NCBI RefSeq assembly: GCF_005771565.1
Contig: NZ_VAWA01000004.1
Coordinates: forward strand, 62,001-126,000
Direction of reading: 5' to 3'
Source: Nesterenkonia sphaerica
GTDB lineage: Bacteria > Actinomycetota > Actinomycetes > Actinomycetales > Micrococcaceae
DNA length: 64,000 nt
Shown piece after piece: positions 1 to 8,613 of the stretch. The notes under the pieces were generated by a model. The model saw only the letters and a list, made by a program, of their open reading frames with translations. It did not search any database and was not told where the DNA came from. Both the position numbers and the translations under genes were made by a program. Within the stretch, counting starts at the first letter, position 1, and each line of letters begins with the position of its first letter.

Positions 1-1
1 G

Positions 2-583
2 CCCAAGGGCGACCCCGATGTCACCGCGTATCCGGAATACGCACTGGGAACCAGGCCGGCGCAGGAGCGCGCGGCGGAGGAGCCCGCCCCCTCCGCGGCA
101 GGACCGGCCGCAGAAGCCGCCGGTGTGCTCGCGATGGCTCAGAAGCTGCACGATCAGTACGTGGCCGAAGGTGAGCAGAGCCGAGCTGCGTCAATCGCTG
201 AGGGCAAGTCCAAGCGCGCCGAACTCATCCGCGAGGGTGAGACCACCCGGGAGGAACTGATCAATGAGGGCACCACTAAGCGTGCGGAACTGATCAAGGA
301 AGGTGAGCAGACCCGGGCGGAGTACATTGCCGAGGGCGAGGCCAAACGGACCGAGCTGATCACCGATGCGGAGACCCGCGCTGAATCCATGATCGAGGAA
401 GCTGAGCTGACCTCCACCAGGACCCTGAACGCCCTGGAGCGGAAGAAGGGCGATTTGGAGGCCCGCGTCAGCGAACTGACCGGCTTCGAACGTGACTACC
501 GGGCACGGCTGAAGGACTATATCGAGAAGCAGCTCGCGGAGCTGAACACCCAGGGCACCATCGAAAAAGAGACCACCGGGTAG
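2..583 (+). CDS. divIVA: DivIVA/Wag31-family polar growth protein, C-terminal part (5' end outside window)
   Basis: The frame is open from the left edge, so only the C-terminal 193 residues are seen. DivIVA proteins form coiled coils that mark curved membrane and cell poles and organise tip growth in Actinobacteria. An Ala/Pro/Glu-rich linker is followed by the segment beginning LAMAQKLHDQYV, typical of actinobacterial DivIVA. Next comes a run of 11-residue units of the form I-x-E-G-x-x-x-R-x-E-L, then a C-terminal helix with FERDYRARLKDYIEKQL, a recognisable family signature. The next genes are lspA and rluD, the usual actinobacterial order. The expanded repeat run is unusual. The N-terminal lipid-binding domain cannot be checked. 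A strong hairpin follows the stop codon. Confidence 0.9.
   Translation, partial: PKGDPDVTAYPEYALGTRPAQERAAEEPAPSAAGPAAEAAGVLAMAQKLHDQYVAEGEQSRAASIAEGKSKRAELIREGETTREELINEGTTKRAELIKEGEQTRAEYIAEGEAKRTELITDAETRAESMIEEAELTSTRTLNALERKKGDLEARVSELTGFERDYRARLKDYIEKQLAELNTQGTIEKETTG
161..424 (+). repeat. Eight 33-nt (11-residue) in-frame repeats in divIVA
   Basis: Units begin at 161, 194, 227, 260, 293, 326, 359 and 392. Units 2 to 6 are close copies of I-x-E-G-x-x-x-R-x-E-L; the first and the last two are diverged. The 11-residue (hendecad) period suits a long, slightly right-handed coiled coil. There are no spacers, so this is not a CRISPR array. Confidence 0.9.
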
Positions 584-600
584 GCTGCTCGCTCACCTCT

Positions 601-638
601 GCAGAAGGGATCCCACCGCGTGGTGGGATCCCTTCTGC
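601..638 (+). terminator. Intrinsic terminator after divIVA
   Basis: A perfect 17-bp inverted repeat (601-617 with 622-638) around a GCGT loop starts 18 nt after the divIVA stop codon. It is followed by a short T-rich stretch (GTTTGCTG). It probably separates divIVA from lspA. Confidence 0.8.
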
Positions 639-676
639 GTTTGCTGCACCTGCTCCGGGCGTTTGAGCGGGACTAG

Positions 677-682
677 TAGACT
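677..682 (+). promoter_or_regulatory. Candidate -10 box of a leaderless lspA promoter
   Basis: TAGACT fits TAnnnT and ends 6 nt before the GTG start of lspA. Transcription would therefore begin at or next to the start codon. No Shine-Dalgarno sequence is visible, and there is no good -35 box. Confidence 0.45.
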
Positions 683-688
683 CTTCGG

Positions 689-1309
689 GTGCCCGATACT
701 CCTTCACCGCCGGACCACCCGTCCGCCTCCGCAGCTGAAGCCCCACCCCGGCGACCCCGGCGGCGCGTCGCGGTCACCGTGGCGTGTTTGCTCGCCCTGA
801 GCGCGTGGATGCTGGATCAAGCCACCAAGCTGTGGGTGGAGCGCAGTATGGAGCTTGGCCAACAGATTGATGCGCTGCCACCGGTGCTCTATTGGCGGTA
901 CCACCTGAATCCGGGCGCGGCGTTCTCCATGGGAACTGACCACACCTGGATCTTCACCATCATTCAGACGGTGGTGCTCTGCGTCGGCCTGTTCTACCTG
1001 ACTCGGCTGGGCGGCTCATGGCTGTGGACGCTGGGCGTGGGCGGCCTCATCGGCGGGGTGGCGGGCAACCTGACTGATCGGCTCTTCCGCCCACCGTCGC
1101 TGGTCGACGGTCGCTTCCACCAGTTCGGTCAAGGCCATGTGGTGGATATGATCGCGGTGCCGCACTTCGCGGTGTTCAACGTTGCCGACAGCTTCATTGT
1201 GTGCTCCATCATCGGCCTCTGCGCCATGATGCTCTTCGGCCTGAACATGGACGGCACCAGGGACAGCAAGGCGAAGCCGGACTCCGACGAAGCAGAGGCG
1301 CCCCGATGA
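689..1309 (+). CDS. lspA: Lipoprotein signal peptidase (signal peptidase II)
   Basis: 206 residues. LspA is a membrane aspartyl peptidase that removes the signal peptide of prolipoproteins after Lgt has attached diacylglycerol; lgt is at 23.3 kb in this window. A cytosolic N-terminal extension rich in Pro and Arg precedes four hydrophobic segments. Family blocks visible in order are LDQATK, NPGAAFS, GGVAGNLTDRLF, GHVVDM and FNVADS. The Asp residues of the last two blocks match the catalytic pair. The GTG start has no Shine-Dalgarno and lies 6 nt after a TAGACT box, so it is probably leaderless. The stop codon overlaps the next ATG (ATGA), so the two genes are translationally coupled. Confidence 0.95.
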   Translation: MPDTPSPPDHPSASAAEAPPRRPRRRVAVTVACLLALSAWMLDQATKLWVERSMELGQQIDALPPVLYWRYHLNPGAAFSMGTDHTWIFTIIQTVVLCVGLFYLTRLGGSWLWTLGVGGLIGGVAGNLTDRLFRPPSLVDGRFHQFGQGHVVDMIAVPHFAVFNVADSFIVCSIIGLCAMMLFGLNMDGTRDSKAKPDSDEAEAPR

Positions 1310-2247
1310 CCGAACACACCGTTCCCGCGGAGCTGGCAGGAAAACGAGCCGACGCCGTCGTCGCCGGAATCAGCGGCATTTCCCGGTCCGAAGCCGCCGG
1401 TTGGCTCAGTGAGGGGCGCGTCACCTGGGCCCAATACCGCACTCAGGGCCGGGAGGCCGGTGCCCCAGTGAAGAAGTCAGAGCGGCTTCCCGAAGGCGCT
1501 CAGATCGCCATCGATGAACCCGATCCCGTTGACCTGAGCCATATTGAGGTGGAACCAGTGCAGGACTTGACGCTGCTGTACGAGGACGCGGACCTCGTGG
1601 CTGTGCACAAACCAGTCGGTGTCGCGGCGCATCCCTCGCCGGGGTGGCGCGGCTCCACCGTCATCGGCGGACTGCTGGCCCAGGGTGTCCAGATCACCAC
1701 CTCAGGGGCCCAAGAACGCCGCGGCATCGTACACCGCCTGGACGTCGGCACCTCAGGGGTCATGGTTGTGGCGAAGACCGAGCGCGCCTACAGCGTGCTG
1801 AAGGAGGCCTTCCGGAACAGAACACCCACCAAGATCTACCATGCGCTGGTTCAGGGATTGCCCGACCCGCACGAGGGGACCATCGACGCGCCTATCGGCC
1901 GGCACCCGGGACATGACTGGCGCTTCGCCGTCATGGACGGCGGACGCGAGGCCCGGACGCACTACCGGCTCATTGAGGCCTATGTCAGGGTCAGCCTCAT
2001 GGACATCCGGCTGGAGACCGGGCGCACCCATCAGATTCGTGTGCACTTCGCTGCGCTGGGACACCCCTGCGCAGGTGACCTCACCTATGGGGCGGACCCC
2101 CACCTGGCGGCGGAACTTGGGCTGACCAGACAGTGGCTGCACGCCGTGGAGCTGGGCATCGATCACCCGGTGAGCGGAGAGCGGCTCACCATCCGCAGTG
2201 AATATCCGCAGGATCTTGCGCAGTCGCTGCGCCTGCTGGAGGAGTAG
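1306..2247 (+). CDS. rluD: RluD-family 23S rRNA pseudouridine synthase
   Basis: 313 residues. The family isomerises uridine to pseudouridine in large-subunit rRNA. An N-terminal S4-like RNA-binding segment (about residues 10-75, LAGKRADAV...SEAAGWLSEG) is followed by the catalytic domain. That domain carries HRLDVGTSG with its catalytic Asp, and later GRTHQIRVH, a hallmark of the RluA/RluC/RluD group. The ATG overlaps the lspA stop by 4 bp, which fixes the start; an open frame extends further upstream inside lspA but is a shadow. lspA-rluD is a common actinobacterial pair. Whether the target is the RluD site of helix 69 or another uridine is not decided by sequence alone. Confidence 0.93.
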   Translation: MTEHTVPAELAGKRADAVVAGISGISRSEAAGWLSEGRVTWAQYRTQGREAGAPVKKSERLPEGAQIAIDEPDPVDLSHIEVEPVQDLTLLYEDADLVAVHKPVGVAAHPSPGWRGSTVIGGLLAQGVQITTSGAQERRGIVHRLDVGTSGVMVVAKTERAYSVLKEAFRNRTPTKIYHALVQGLPDPHEGTIDAPIGRHPGHDWRFAVMDGGREARTHYRLIEAYVRVSLMDIRLETGRTHQIRVHFAALGHPCAGDLTYGADPHLAAELGLTRQWLHAVELGIDHPVSGERLTIRSEYPQDLAQSLRLLEE

Positions 2248-2255
2248 GAGCCGCT

Positions 2256-5200
2256 ATGGCTGAGAATTTCGTGCACCTGCACAACCACACCGAATATTCC
2301 ATGCTCGACGGCGCGGCAAAGATCGATGATCTCTTCGCGCGTACGGAAGAGTTGGGTATGCCGGCAGTGGCGATGACAGACCACGGATTCCTCTTCGGGG
2401 CCTACGAGTTTTGGAAGACGGCACAGAACTATGACGTCAAACCCATCATTGGGCTCGAAGCGTACCTGACCCCCGGGACGCACCGCTCCGAGCGGCGCCG
2501 CGTTCGCTGGGGGGAGGGGTCGGTCGGAGAGAAGGATGTCTCCGGCGGCGGCGCCTACACCCATATGACCATGTGGGCCCGCAACACCGACGGGATGCAC
2601 AACCTGTTCCGACTCGGCTCCCGGGCCTCCATGGAAGGCACCTTCTACAAACCCCGCGCGGACCGGGAGCTGCTGGCCGACTACGGCACAGGCCTGATCG
2701 CCACCACCGGCTGTCCCTCCGGTGAGATTCAGACGCGGCTCCACCTCGGGCAGTACGAGGAGGCCAAGCGCGCCGCCGGAGAGTTCGAGGAGATTTTCGG
2801 CAAGGGCAATTTCTACTGCGAACTGATGGATCACGGTCTGCCTATCGAGCGCCGGGTGCGCCAGGACCTGCTCCGGCTGTCGAAAGACCTGCAGCTGCCG
2901 CTGGTGGCCACCAATGACCTGCACTACACCCACCAGCACGACCACAAGGCTCATGGTGCGCTGCTGTGCCTGCAGACCGGGGCGACCCTCGATGACCCCA
3001 ACAGGTTCAAGTTTGACGCCGAGGAGTTCTACCTGAAGTCCCCGGCGGAGATGCGGCACCTCTTCCGGGAGGTTCCCGAGGCCTGCGACAACACCCTCGA
3101 AATCGCCGAACGGTGCGAAGTCACCTTTGACGAAAATGCCTCCTACATGCCGCGCTTCCCCGTCCCGGACGGTGAGACCGAAGAGTCCTGGTTCATCAAG
3201 GAGGTCGAGAAGGGGCTGCACTACCGGTTCCCCGACGGGATCCCCGACGCCGCCCACGAGCAGGCCCGCTACGAAATTGGCGTGATCACCCAGATGGGGT
3301 TTCCCGGGTACTTCCTGGTGGTGGCTGACTTCATCAACTGGGCCAAGGAGAACGGCATCCGGGTCGGACCGGGACGCGGCTCCGGAGCGGGGTCCATGGT
3401 GGCCTTCGCCATGCGCATCACCGACCTCGATCCGCTCCAGCACGGACTCATCTTCGAGCGGTTCCTCAACCCCGACCGCGTCTCCATGCCCGACTTCGAT
3501 GTGGACTTCGACGACCGGCGCCGCGGCGAGGTCATCGACTACGTGGTGCGGAAATACGGCGACGAACGCGTCGCAATGATCGTCACCTACGGCTCCATCA
3601 AATCGAAACAGGCCCTGAAGGACGCCGCCCGGGTGATGGGGGAGCCTTTCCAGACCGGGGAGACCCTGACCAAGGCCATGCCCCCCGATCAGCAGGGAAA
3701 GCCTCTGCCGCTGGCCGATATCCACGACAAGGACTCCAAGCGCTACGCCGAGGCCGGCGAATTCCGCGAGATGATCGAGGCGGACCCGCGGCTGAAGGAG
3801 ATCTTCGAGGTCGCGACCGGACTGGAGGGGCTGAAGCGTCAGCCCGGCGTCCACGCCGCTGGGGTCATCATGTCCTCTGACCCCCTGATCGACATCATCC
3901 CGCTGATGCGCCGGGAGCAGGACGGGGCGATCATCACCCAGTTCGACTACCCGATCTGTGAATCGCTGGGCCTGATCAAGATGGATTTCCTGGGGCTGCG
4001 GAACCTGACGATCATCTCCGACGCCTTGGAGAACATCCATCTCAACAAGGGAGTCGAGATTGATCTGGAGAACCTGGACCTCAATGATCGGCCCTCCTAC
4101 CAGCTGCTGGCCCGCGGAGACACCCTCGGTGTGTTTCAGCTCGACGGCTCCGGTCTGCGCTCGCTGCTGCGCCAGATGCGCCCGGACAACTTCGAGGACA
4201 TCTCCGCTACCATCGCGCTTTACCGGCCGGGGCCCATGGGCGCGAACTCGCACACCAACTACGCCCTGCGGAAGAACGGGCAGCAGAAGGTCACCCCGAT
4301 CCACGCCGAACTGGAAGAGCCCCTTGCTGAGATCCTGGGCACTACCTACGGGCTGATCATCTACCAGGAGCAGGTGATGGCCATCGCCCAGAAGGTGGCC
4401 GGCTACAGCCTCGGCCAGGCCGATATCCTGCGCCGGGCCATGGGGAAGAAGAAGAAGTCGGAGCTGGACAAGCAGAAGGTCGGCTTCTTCGAAGGGATGG
4501 CCTCCAACGGATACTCCGAGGAGGCGGCCCAGACACTGTGGGACATTCTGCTGCCGTTCTCCGACTATGCGTTCAATAAGGCGCATTCGGCAGCCTACGG
4601 GCTCATCGCCTACTGGACCGCCTACCTGAAGGCCAACTACCCGGCGGAGTATATGGCTGCGCTGCTGACCAGCGTGGGGGAGAACCGAGACAAGCTCGCC
4701 ATCTACCTCTCCGAATGCCGGCATATGGGCATCACCGTGACCGCCCCGAGCATCAATGAGTCCGCCCTCACCTTCACCCCCGTGGGTGACGACACGATTC
4801 GGTTCGGCATGGGCGCGGTGCGCAACGTCGGGGCGAATGTGGTCAGCGGTATCGTCGACGCACGTCAGGAGAAGGGCCGGTACACCTCGTTTGTGGACTT
4901 CTTCTCCAAGGTCCCGGCGCAGGTGTGCAATAAGCGAACCATCGATTCGCTGATCAAAGCTGGCGGCTTTGATGAGCTGGGACACACCCGCCGGTCCCTG
5001 GTCACCGTCCACGAGCTGGCAGTGGACCAGGCGATCCGGCAGAAGAAGGATTCTGAGCAGTACGAAACTGACATTTTCGGCGCATTCGCAGACGAGGAGA
5101 GTGACACCAGCGGCGGGTTTGAGGCGCTCAGCGTGCCGCAGCTGCCGGAGTATGAGAAGAAGGACAAGCTCAATTTTGAGCGAGAGATGCTCGGCCTCTA

Positions 5201-5804
5201 CGTCTCCGACCACCCGCTCTCCGGTATGGAACGCACGCTGGCGGCGCACGCGGACCGCTCGGTGCCCAGCGTGGTCAGTGAGGACGGACCGCCCGACGGC
5301 GCCACCGTCACCGTTTGCGGCATGATCACCACGCTGGCGCGCAAGGTGGCCAAATCCGGCAACCCCTACGCACGGGCGGAGATTGAGGATCTGACCGGCT
5401 CGGTGGAGGTCATGTTCTTCGGCAAGACCTATCAGGCGGTCTCCATGGTTCTGGCTGAGGACCTCATCGTCGCGGTGAAAGGCCAGGTCGACCGCCGTGA
5501 GGACGGCGCTGTGGTGCTGAAGGCCATGGATGTCACCGTTCCAGAGATCACCGAGGACGGCGGATCCGGACCCGTGGTGCTCTCCATGCCCGTGCAGAAG
5601 GCCACTGAGCGGGTCATCACAGAACTCGGATCGACCCTACAGGCGCATCGCGGAACCTCCGATGTGCACATCCGACTGCTGAAAGGTGACCGGGTGGAGC
5701 TGATCAAGCTGGGAGTGGCTTATCAGGTCTCGCCCTCGCCCTCACTGTACGGCGACCTCAAAGTCCTGCTCGGCCCCTCCTGCCTCGAAGCCTCATCCCC
5801 CTAG
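2256..5804 (+). CDS. dnaE: DNA polymerase III alpha subunit (replicative polymerase)
   Basis: 1182 residues, the normal length for DnaE1. An N-terminal PHP domain (HLHNHTEYSMLDGA) is followed by the C-family polymerase core. The core has GPGRGSGAGS and the catalytic-Asp block PDFDVDFDD near residue 412. Later come fingers and tandem helix-hairpin-helix elements, then an OB-fold near residues 1018-1070 (VCGMITTLARKVAKSGNPYA). It extends the leading and lagging strands in the replisome. The ATG follows GGAGGAGTAGGAG, a strong ribosome site, 8 bp after the rluD-like gene, so it is probably co-transcribed with lspA. A 1028-codon open frame on the other strand is an antisense artefact of high GC at third positions. 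Confidence 0.98.
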   Translation: MAENFVHLHNHTEYSMLDGAAKIDDLFARTEELGMPAVAMTDHGFLFGAYEFWKTAQNYDVKPIIGLEAYLTPGTHRSERRRVRWGEGSVGEKDVSGGGAYTHMTMWARNTDGMHNLFRLGSRASMEGTFYKPRADRELLADYGTGLIATTGCPSGEIQTRLHLGQYEEAKRAAGEFEEIFGKGNFYCELMDHGLPIERRVRQDLLRLSKDLQLPLVATNDLHYTHQHDHKAHGALLCLQTGATLDDPNRFKFDAEEFYLKSPAEMRHLFREVPEACDNTLEIAERCEVTFDENASYMPRFPVPDGETEESWFIKEVEKGLHYRFPDGIPDAAHEQARYEIGVITQMGFPGYFLVVADFINWAKENGIRVGPGRGSGAGSMVAFAMRITDLDPLQHGLIFERFLNPDRVSMPDFDVDFDDRRRGEVIDYVVRKYGDERVAMIVTYGSIKSKQALKDAARVMGEPFQTGETLTKAMPPDQQGKPLPLADIHDKDSKRYAEAGEFREMIEADPRLKEIFEVATGLEGLKRQPGVHAAGVIMSSDPLIDIIPLMRREQDGAIITQFDYPICESLGLIKMDFLGLRNLTIISDALENIHLNKGVEIDLENLDLNDRPSYQLLARGDTLGVFQLDGSGLRSLLRQMRPDNFEDISATIALYRPGPMGANSHTNYALRKNGQQKVTPIHAELEEPLAEILGTTYGLIIYQEQVMAIAQKVAGYSLGQADILRRAMGKKKKSELDKQKVGFFEGMASNGYSEEAAQTLWDILLPFSDYAFNKAHSAAYGLIAYWTAYLKANYPAEYMAALLTSVGENRDKLAIYLSECRHMGITVTAPSINESALTFTPVGDDTIRFGMGAVRNVGANVVSGIVDARQEKGRYTSFVDFFSKVPAQVCNKRTIDSLIKAGGFDELGHTRRSLVTVHELAVDQAIRQKKDSEQYETDIFGAFADEESDTSGGFEALSVPQLPEYEKKDKLNFEREMLGLYVSDHPLSGMERTLAAHADRSVPSVVSEDGPPDGATVTVCGMITTLARKVAKSGNPYARAEIEDLTGSVEVMFFGKTYQAVSMVLAEDLIVAVKGQVDRREDGAVVLKAMDVTVPEITEDGGSGPVVLSMPVQKATERVITELGSTLQAHRGTSDVHIRLLKGDRVELIKLGVAYQVSPSPSLYGDLKVLLGPSCLEASSP

Positions 5805-5811
5805 GCCTGCG

Positions 5812-5858
5812 GCACTAGATGTTGGTGTGACGAGGTTGTTCGACACAATATGTAGTAG
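5812..5858 (+). promoter_or_regulatory. Two NrdR-box-like sites upstream of nrdR
   Basis: Box 2 (5843-5858, ACACAATATGTAGTAG) matches the NrdR consensus acaCwAtATaTwGtgt at about 13 of 16 positions. A weaker match (5812-5827, about 10 of 16) starts exactly 31 bp earlier, leaving a 15-bp linker. Paired NrdR boxes in known regulons keep this three-helical-turn spacing. Box 2 lies between the candidate -35 and -10. The pair suggests that nrdR represses itself. Confidence 0.65.
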
Positions 5859-5865
5859 TTAGACT
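5836..5865 (+). promoter_or_regulatory. Candidate nrdR promoter
   Basis: TTGTTC (5836-5841), an 18-bp spacer and TAGACT (5860-5865) resemble a vegetative -35/-10 pair. The start codon is 22 nt downstream, behind a GGGAGAGGAGG ribosome site. The strong NrdR-like box fills the spacer. Confidence 0.55.
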
Positions 5866-5887
5866 GGGTATTGGGAGAGGAGGCCAC

Positions 5888-6388
5888 ATGTTCTGCCCGT
5901 ACTGCCGCCACGACTCATCGCGCGTGGTGGACTCACGGACGCTGGAGGACGGATCCGGGATTCGCCGGCGCCGGCAGTGCCCCCAGTGCTCCAAACGCTT
6001 CACCACCGTGGAGACCACCAGCCTCAGCGTCATCAAACGTTCCGGGGCGGCGGAGCCCTTCGACAGGTCGAAAGTCATCAACGGAGTGCGCAAAGCCTGC
6101 CAGGGTAGACCAGTGACTGCCGACGACCTCGCCGTACTCGCCCAGGAAGTCGAAGAGACGGTCCGCGCCTCCGGCAATGCCGAGATAGACGCCAACGACG
6201 TCGGCTTGGCTATCCTCGGTCCGCTGAAGCGCCTGGACGTGGTGGCCTATATGCGGTTCGCCTCGGTCTACCGCGGGTTTGAGAACCTGGATGACTTCGA
6301 AGCCGCGGTGCAGGAGCTCCGACGCGAAGAACTGGAACCGCAGACCGCAGCGGCAAAGGTGGTGCAGCCGCGATTCGGATTCAGGTAG
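5888..6388 (+). CDS. nrdR: Transcriptional repressor NrdR
   Basis: 166 residues. NrdR senses ATP/dATP through an ATP-cone and represses ribonucleotide reductase genes. The N-terminal zinc ribbon is complete (Cys3, Cys6, Cys31, Cys34). It is followed by RFTTVE and an ATP-cone starting near [20 protein letters not shown]. The C-terminal tail is some 10-15 residues longer than in most homologues. The ATG follows an excellent ribosome site. It sits alone between dnaE and a terminator shared with the convergent rpe, and has its own promoter with NrdR-like boxes. No nrd structural genes are in the window, so other targets must lie elsewhere. Confidence 0.96.
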   Translation: MFCPYCRHDSSRVVDSRTLEDGSGIRRRRQCPQCSKRFTTVETTSLSVIKRSGAAEPFDRSKVINGVRKACQGRPVTADDLAVLAQEVEETVRASGNAEIDANDVGLAILGPLKRLDVVAYMRFASVYRGFENLDDFEAAVQELRREELEPQTAAAKVVQPRFGFR

Positions 6389-6400
6389 ACTCTCTGACAT

Positions 6401-6447
6401 ACCGGTGGTGGACTCTTCAGGGGAAGGTTGAGACCACCACCGGTTTT
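6401..6447. terminator. Bidirectional terminator between nrdR and rpe
   Basis: ACCGGTGGTGG (6401-6411) pairs perfectly with 6434-6444, an 11-bp stem with a 22-nt loop. A TTTT run follows on the + strand. It lies between the convergent stop codons of nrdR and rpe. Confidence 0.75.
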
Positions 6448-6460
6448 CCATTGCTGATGG

Positions 6461-7108
6461 TCACTCCAAGAGCTGGCGCAGACCGCTGATGGCAGCATCA
6501 GGATCCGCCGCGGAGTAGACGGCAGAACCGGCGACAAACGTATCGGCCCCGGCCTCCGCAGCCCGCAGAATCGTCTCCCGGTTGATCCCTCCGTCGACTT
6601 GGACAGCCACCCTTCCTCCGAGATCGTCCGACGCCCGCCTGGCGGCTGCGACCTTGGCCAGCATCTCGTCCATGAACGACTGCCCGCCGAATCCGGGCTC
6701 CACCGTCATGATCAGCAGCATGTCCAGTTCGCTGATCAGCTCCAGATGAGGTTCCAGCGGTGTATTCGGCTTCACCGCCATAGCGGCCCGGGCGCCGTGG
6801 GAACGCAGCTGACGAGCAATCCGCCCCGGGTGCGCGGCAGCCTCAACGTGAAATGTCACTGACTCCGCGCCCAGCTCCGCGTAGGCGGGCGCCCACCGGT
6901 CAGCGTCGTCAATCATCAGGTGCACATCCAGCGGCAGGCTCGTCGCTGCACGGATCGCCTCCACCACCGGCAGGCCCAGAGTGAGATTGGGCACAAAGTG
7001 GTTGTCCATGACGTCGACGTGCACGGCGTCCGCGGAGGGGATGCGCGCCAATTCTGCGGCCAGGTTGGCGAAGTCAGCGCTGAGAATGCTGGGGTGGATC
7101 GCGATCAT
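6461..7108 (-). CDS. rpe: Ribulose-phosphate 3-epimerase
   Basis: 215 residues. It interconverts ribulose 5-phosphate and xylulose 5-phosphate in the pentose phosphate pathway. TIM-barrel signatures are present in order: [26 protein letters not shown] (metal His and catalytic Asp), [17 protein letters not shown] and VDGGIN. The chosen ATG overlaps the rsmB stop by 4 bp and begins the conserved N-terminus; the open frame upstream is a shadow of rsmB. It is the last gene of a co-directional def-fmt-rsmB-rpe set, a typical actinobacterial arrangement. Confidence 0.97.
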   Translation of the reverse strand: MIAIHPSILSADFANLAAELARIPSADAVHVDVMDNHFVPNLTLGLPVVEAIRAATSLPLDVHLMIDDADRWAPAYAELGAESVTFHVEAAAHPGRIARQLRSHGARAAMAVKPNTPLEPHLELISELDMLLIMTVEPGFGGQSFMDEMLAKVAAARRASDDLGGRVAVQVDGGINRETILRAAEAGADTFVAGSAVYSAADPDAAISGLRQLLE

Positions 7109-8613
7109 CGAGCCTCTTTCCTGAACAGTGCCAAAAACATGGCATCGGTGCCGTGGGCGTGCGGCCACAGCTGCACGCAGCCGGCTGCGGTGGCACTGAG
7201 GGCCGCTGGAGCGGCAGCAAGCAACTGACGCCCGGCCGGCAGGGCCAGGTCCTCCATCAACGGCTGCGCCTCCAGCAGCGTCAGCTCCGGGTGCCGGCTG
7301 AGAGTGTCCTCCACCTGGACCAGGGTCTCTGCCGGATGCGGCGAACACGTCACATAGGCCAACAGGCCCCCGGAAGCCAGCACCCCCACTGCGGCCTCGA
7401 GCAGCTCCTGCTGCAGGTGGGTCAGCTGCGGCAGGTCACTGGGCTGCCGGCGCCACCGAGCCTCCGGGCGACGCCGCAGCGCCCCCAGCCCGGTGCACGG
7501 AGCGTCCACGATGATCCTGTCGTAGACCTGGCCGGTGTCACTGATGCTGCGGCCGTCGCCGGTGCGCACGCTCCAGGCCTGCGGACTGATCGGGGCCAGG
7601 GCCTTGCGCACCAGCTCAGCACGGTGCGGGGCGGGCTCGTTCGCGGTCAGATGCGCTCCCGCCTCAGCGGCCAGACTGGCCAGCAGCGCAGCCTTCCCCC
7701 CGGGGCCGGCACACAGGTCCAGCCACCGCTCTCCAGGTGCGATGGCCGGTCCAGCAAGTGCTCTGGCGACCCACTGGGAGCCGATGTCTTGAACCCGCAG
7801 GATGCCTTCCCGGACCCCGTCCAGCCGGCTGATGTCGCCGCCGCGGAAGACCGCAGCGGCCTCGATCACCTCTGAGCGCACGGCCCCGGCAGCGACCGCC
7901 GCCTCGATCGCGTCTCCGGGCTGCTGCCCACCGGCGTGCAGCCCCACCAGGTGAACCTCGGGCGCTGCGTTATCAGCCTCCAGCAGCGGCACCAACTGCT
8001 CAGCACGTCCGTGAAGCTTCAGCGACTGCCGCATCGCGCGCACGATCCACGGCGGGTGAGCGTGACGCAGAGCCAACGATTGCACCTCGTCCAGCTCTGC
8101 AGTCAGCTCCTGGAACCACTCCTGCAGTGTCCGCACGCCCACTTTGCGCAGCACCGCATTGACGAGCCCAGAAGCACCTGCGCCGACCTGGTCCCGGACC
8201 AGGGCCACGGTCTCGTTCACTGCTGCGTGGTCATCGACCCGCATTGCCAGCAGCTGGTGGGTACCCAGCCGCAGCGCATTGAGCACCGGCGGGTCCAGCT
8301 GCTCCAGCGGGCGGTCCACCGCCTGGGCGAGGATGGTGTCATAGGTGCCTTGGGCGCGGAGGGTGCCATAAGTCAGCTCAGTGGCGAAGGCGGCGTCGCG
8401 CTTGTTCAGCCGCGCGCGCCGAATCTCCGCCGGGAGCACGAGATTGGCGTAAGCATCGTCCAGCGCCACCGCACGGAGCACACGGAAGGCGGTCAGCCGG
8501 GCCGGATCAGCTCGTCGGCTGCGCTGTGCAGGAGCGGACTGGCTGAACTTGCGCGGTCCGCCCCGATGGCGCTGACGGCCCTTGGCGTTGCGGCGCTGCG
8601 GCTCCTGGCTCAC
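7105..8613 (-). CDS. rsmB: 16S rRNA (cytosine-967-C5) methyltransferase family protein
   Basis: 502 residues. RsmB methylates C967 of 16S rRNA using S-adenosylmethionine. A basic, low-complexity N-terminus (about 40 residues) precedes a NusB-like RNA-binding domain ([22 protein letters not shown]). The catalytic Rossmann domain has the SAM loop [16 protein letters not shown], then [16 protein letters not shown] and [11 protein letters not shown], which carries the catalytic Cys. The start is GTG and overlaps the fmt stop by 4 bp; the end overlaps rpe. It therefore sits in one tightly coupled unit with def and fmt. Confidence 0.95.
   Translation of the reverse strand: MSQEPQRRNAKGRQRHRGGPRKFSQSAPAQRSRRADPARLTAFRVLRAVALDDAYANLVLPAEIRRARLNKRDAAFATELTYGTLRAQGTYDTILAQAVDRPLEQLDPPVLNALRLGTHQLLAMRVDDHAAVNETVALVRDQVGAGASGLVNAVLRKVGVRTLQEWFQELTAELDEVQSLALRHAHPPWIVRAMRQSLKLHGRAEQLVPLLEADNAAPEVHLVGLHAGGQQPGDAIEAAVAAGAVRSEVIEAAAVFRGGDISRLDGVREGILRVQDIGSQWVARALAGPAIAPGERWLDLCAGPGGKAALLASLAAEAGAHLTANEPAPHRAELVRKALAPISPQAWSVRTGDGRSISDTGQVYDRIIVDAPCTGLGALRRRPEARWRRQPSDLPQLTHLQQELLEAAVGVLASGGLLAYVTCSPHPAETLVQVEDTLSRHPELTLLEAQPLMEDLALPAGRQLLAAAPAALSATAAGCVQLWPHAHGTDAMFLALFRKEAR

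Noticed and set aside
161-424. Regular 33-nt repeats that could suggest a CRISPR array
   Set aside because: The units are adjacent without spacers, are in frame with divIVA and encode a coiled coil.
2163-5249. A 1028-codon open frame on the - strand opposite dnaE
   Set aside because: It is antisense to a complete, conserved dnaE, has repetitive Gly/Val/His/Gln-rich composition, and is explained by GC-rich third codon positions.
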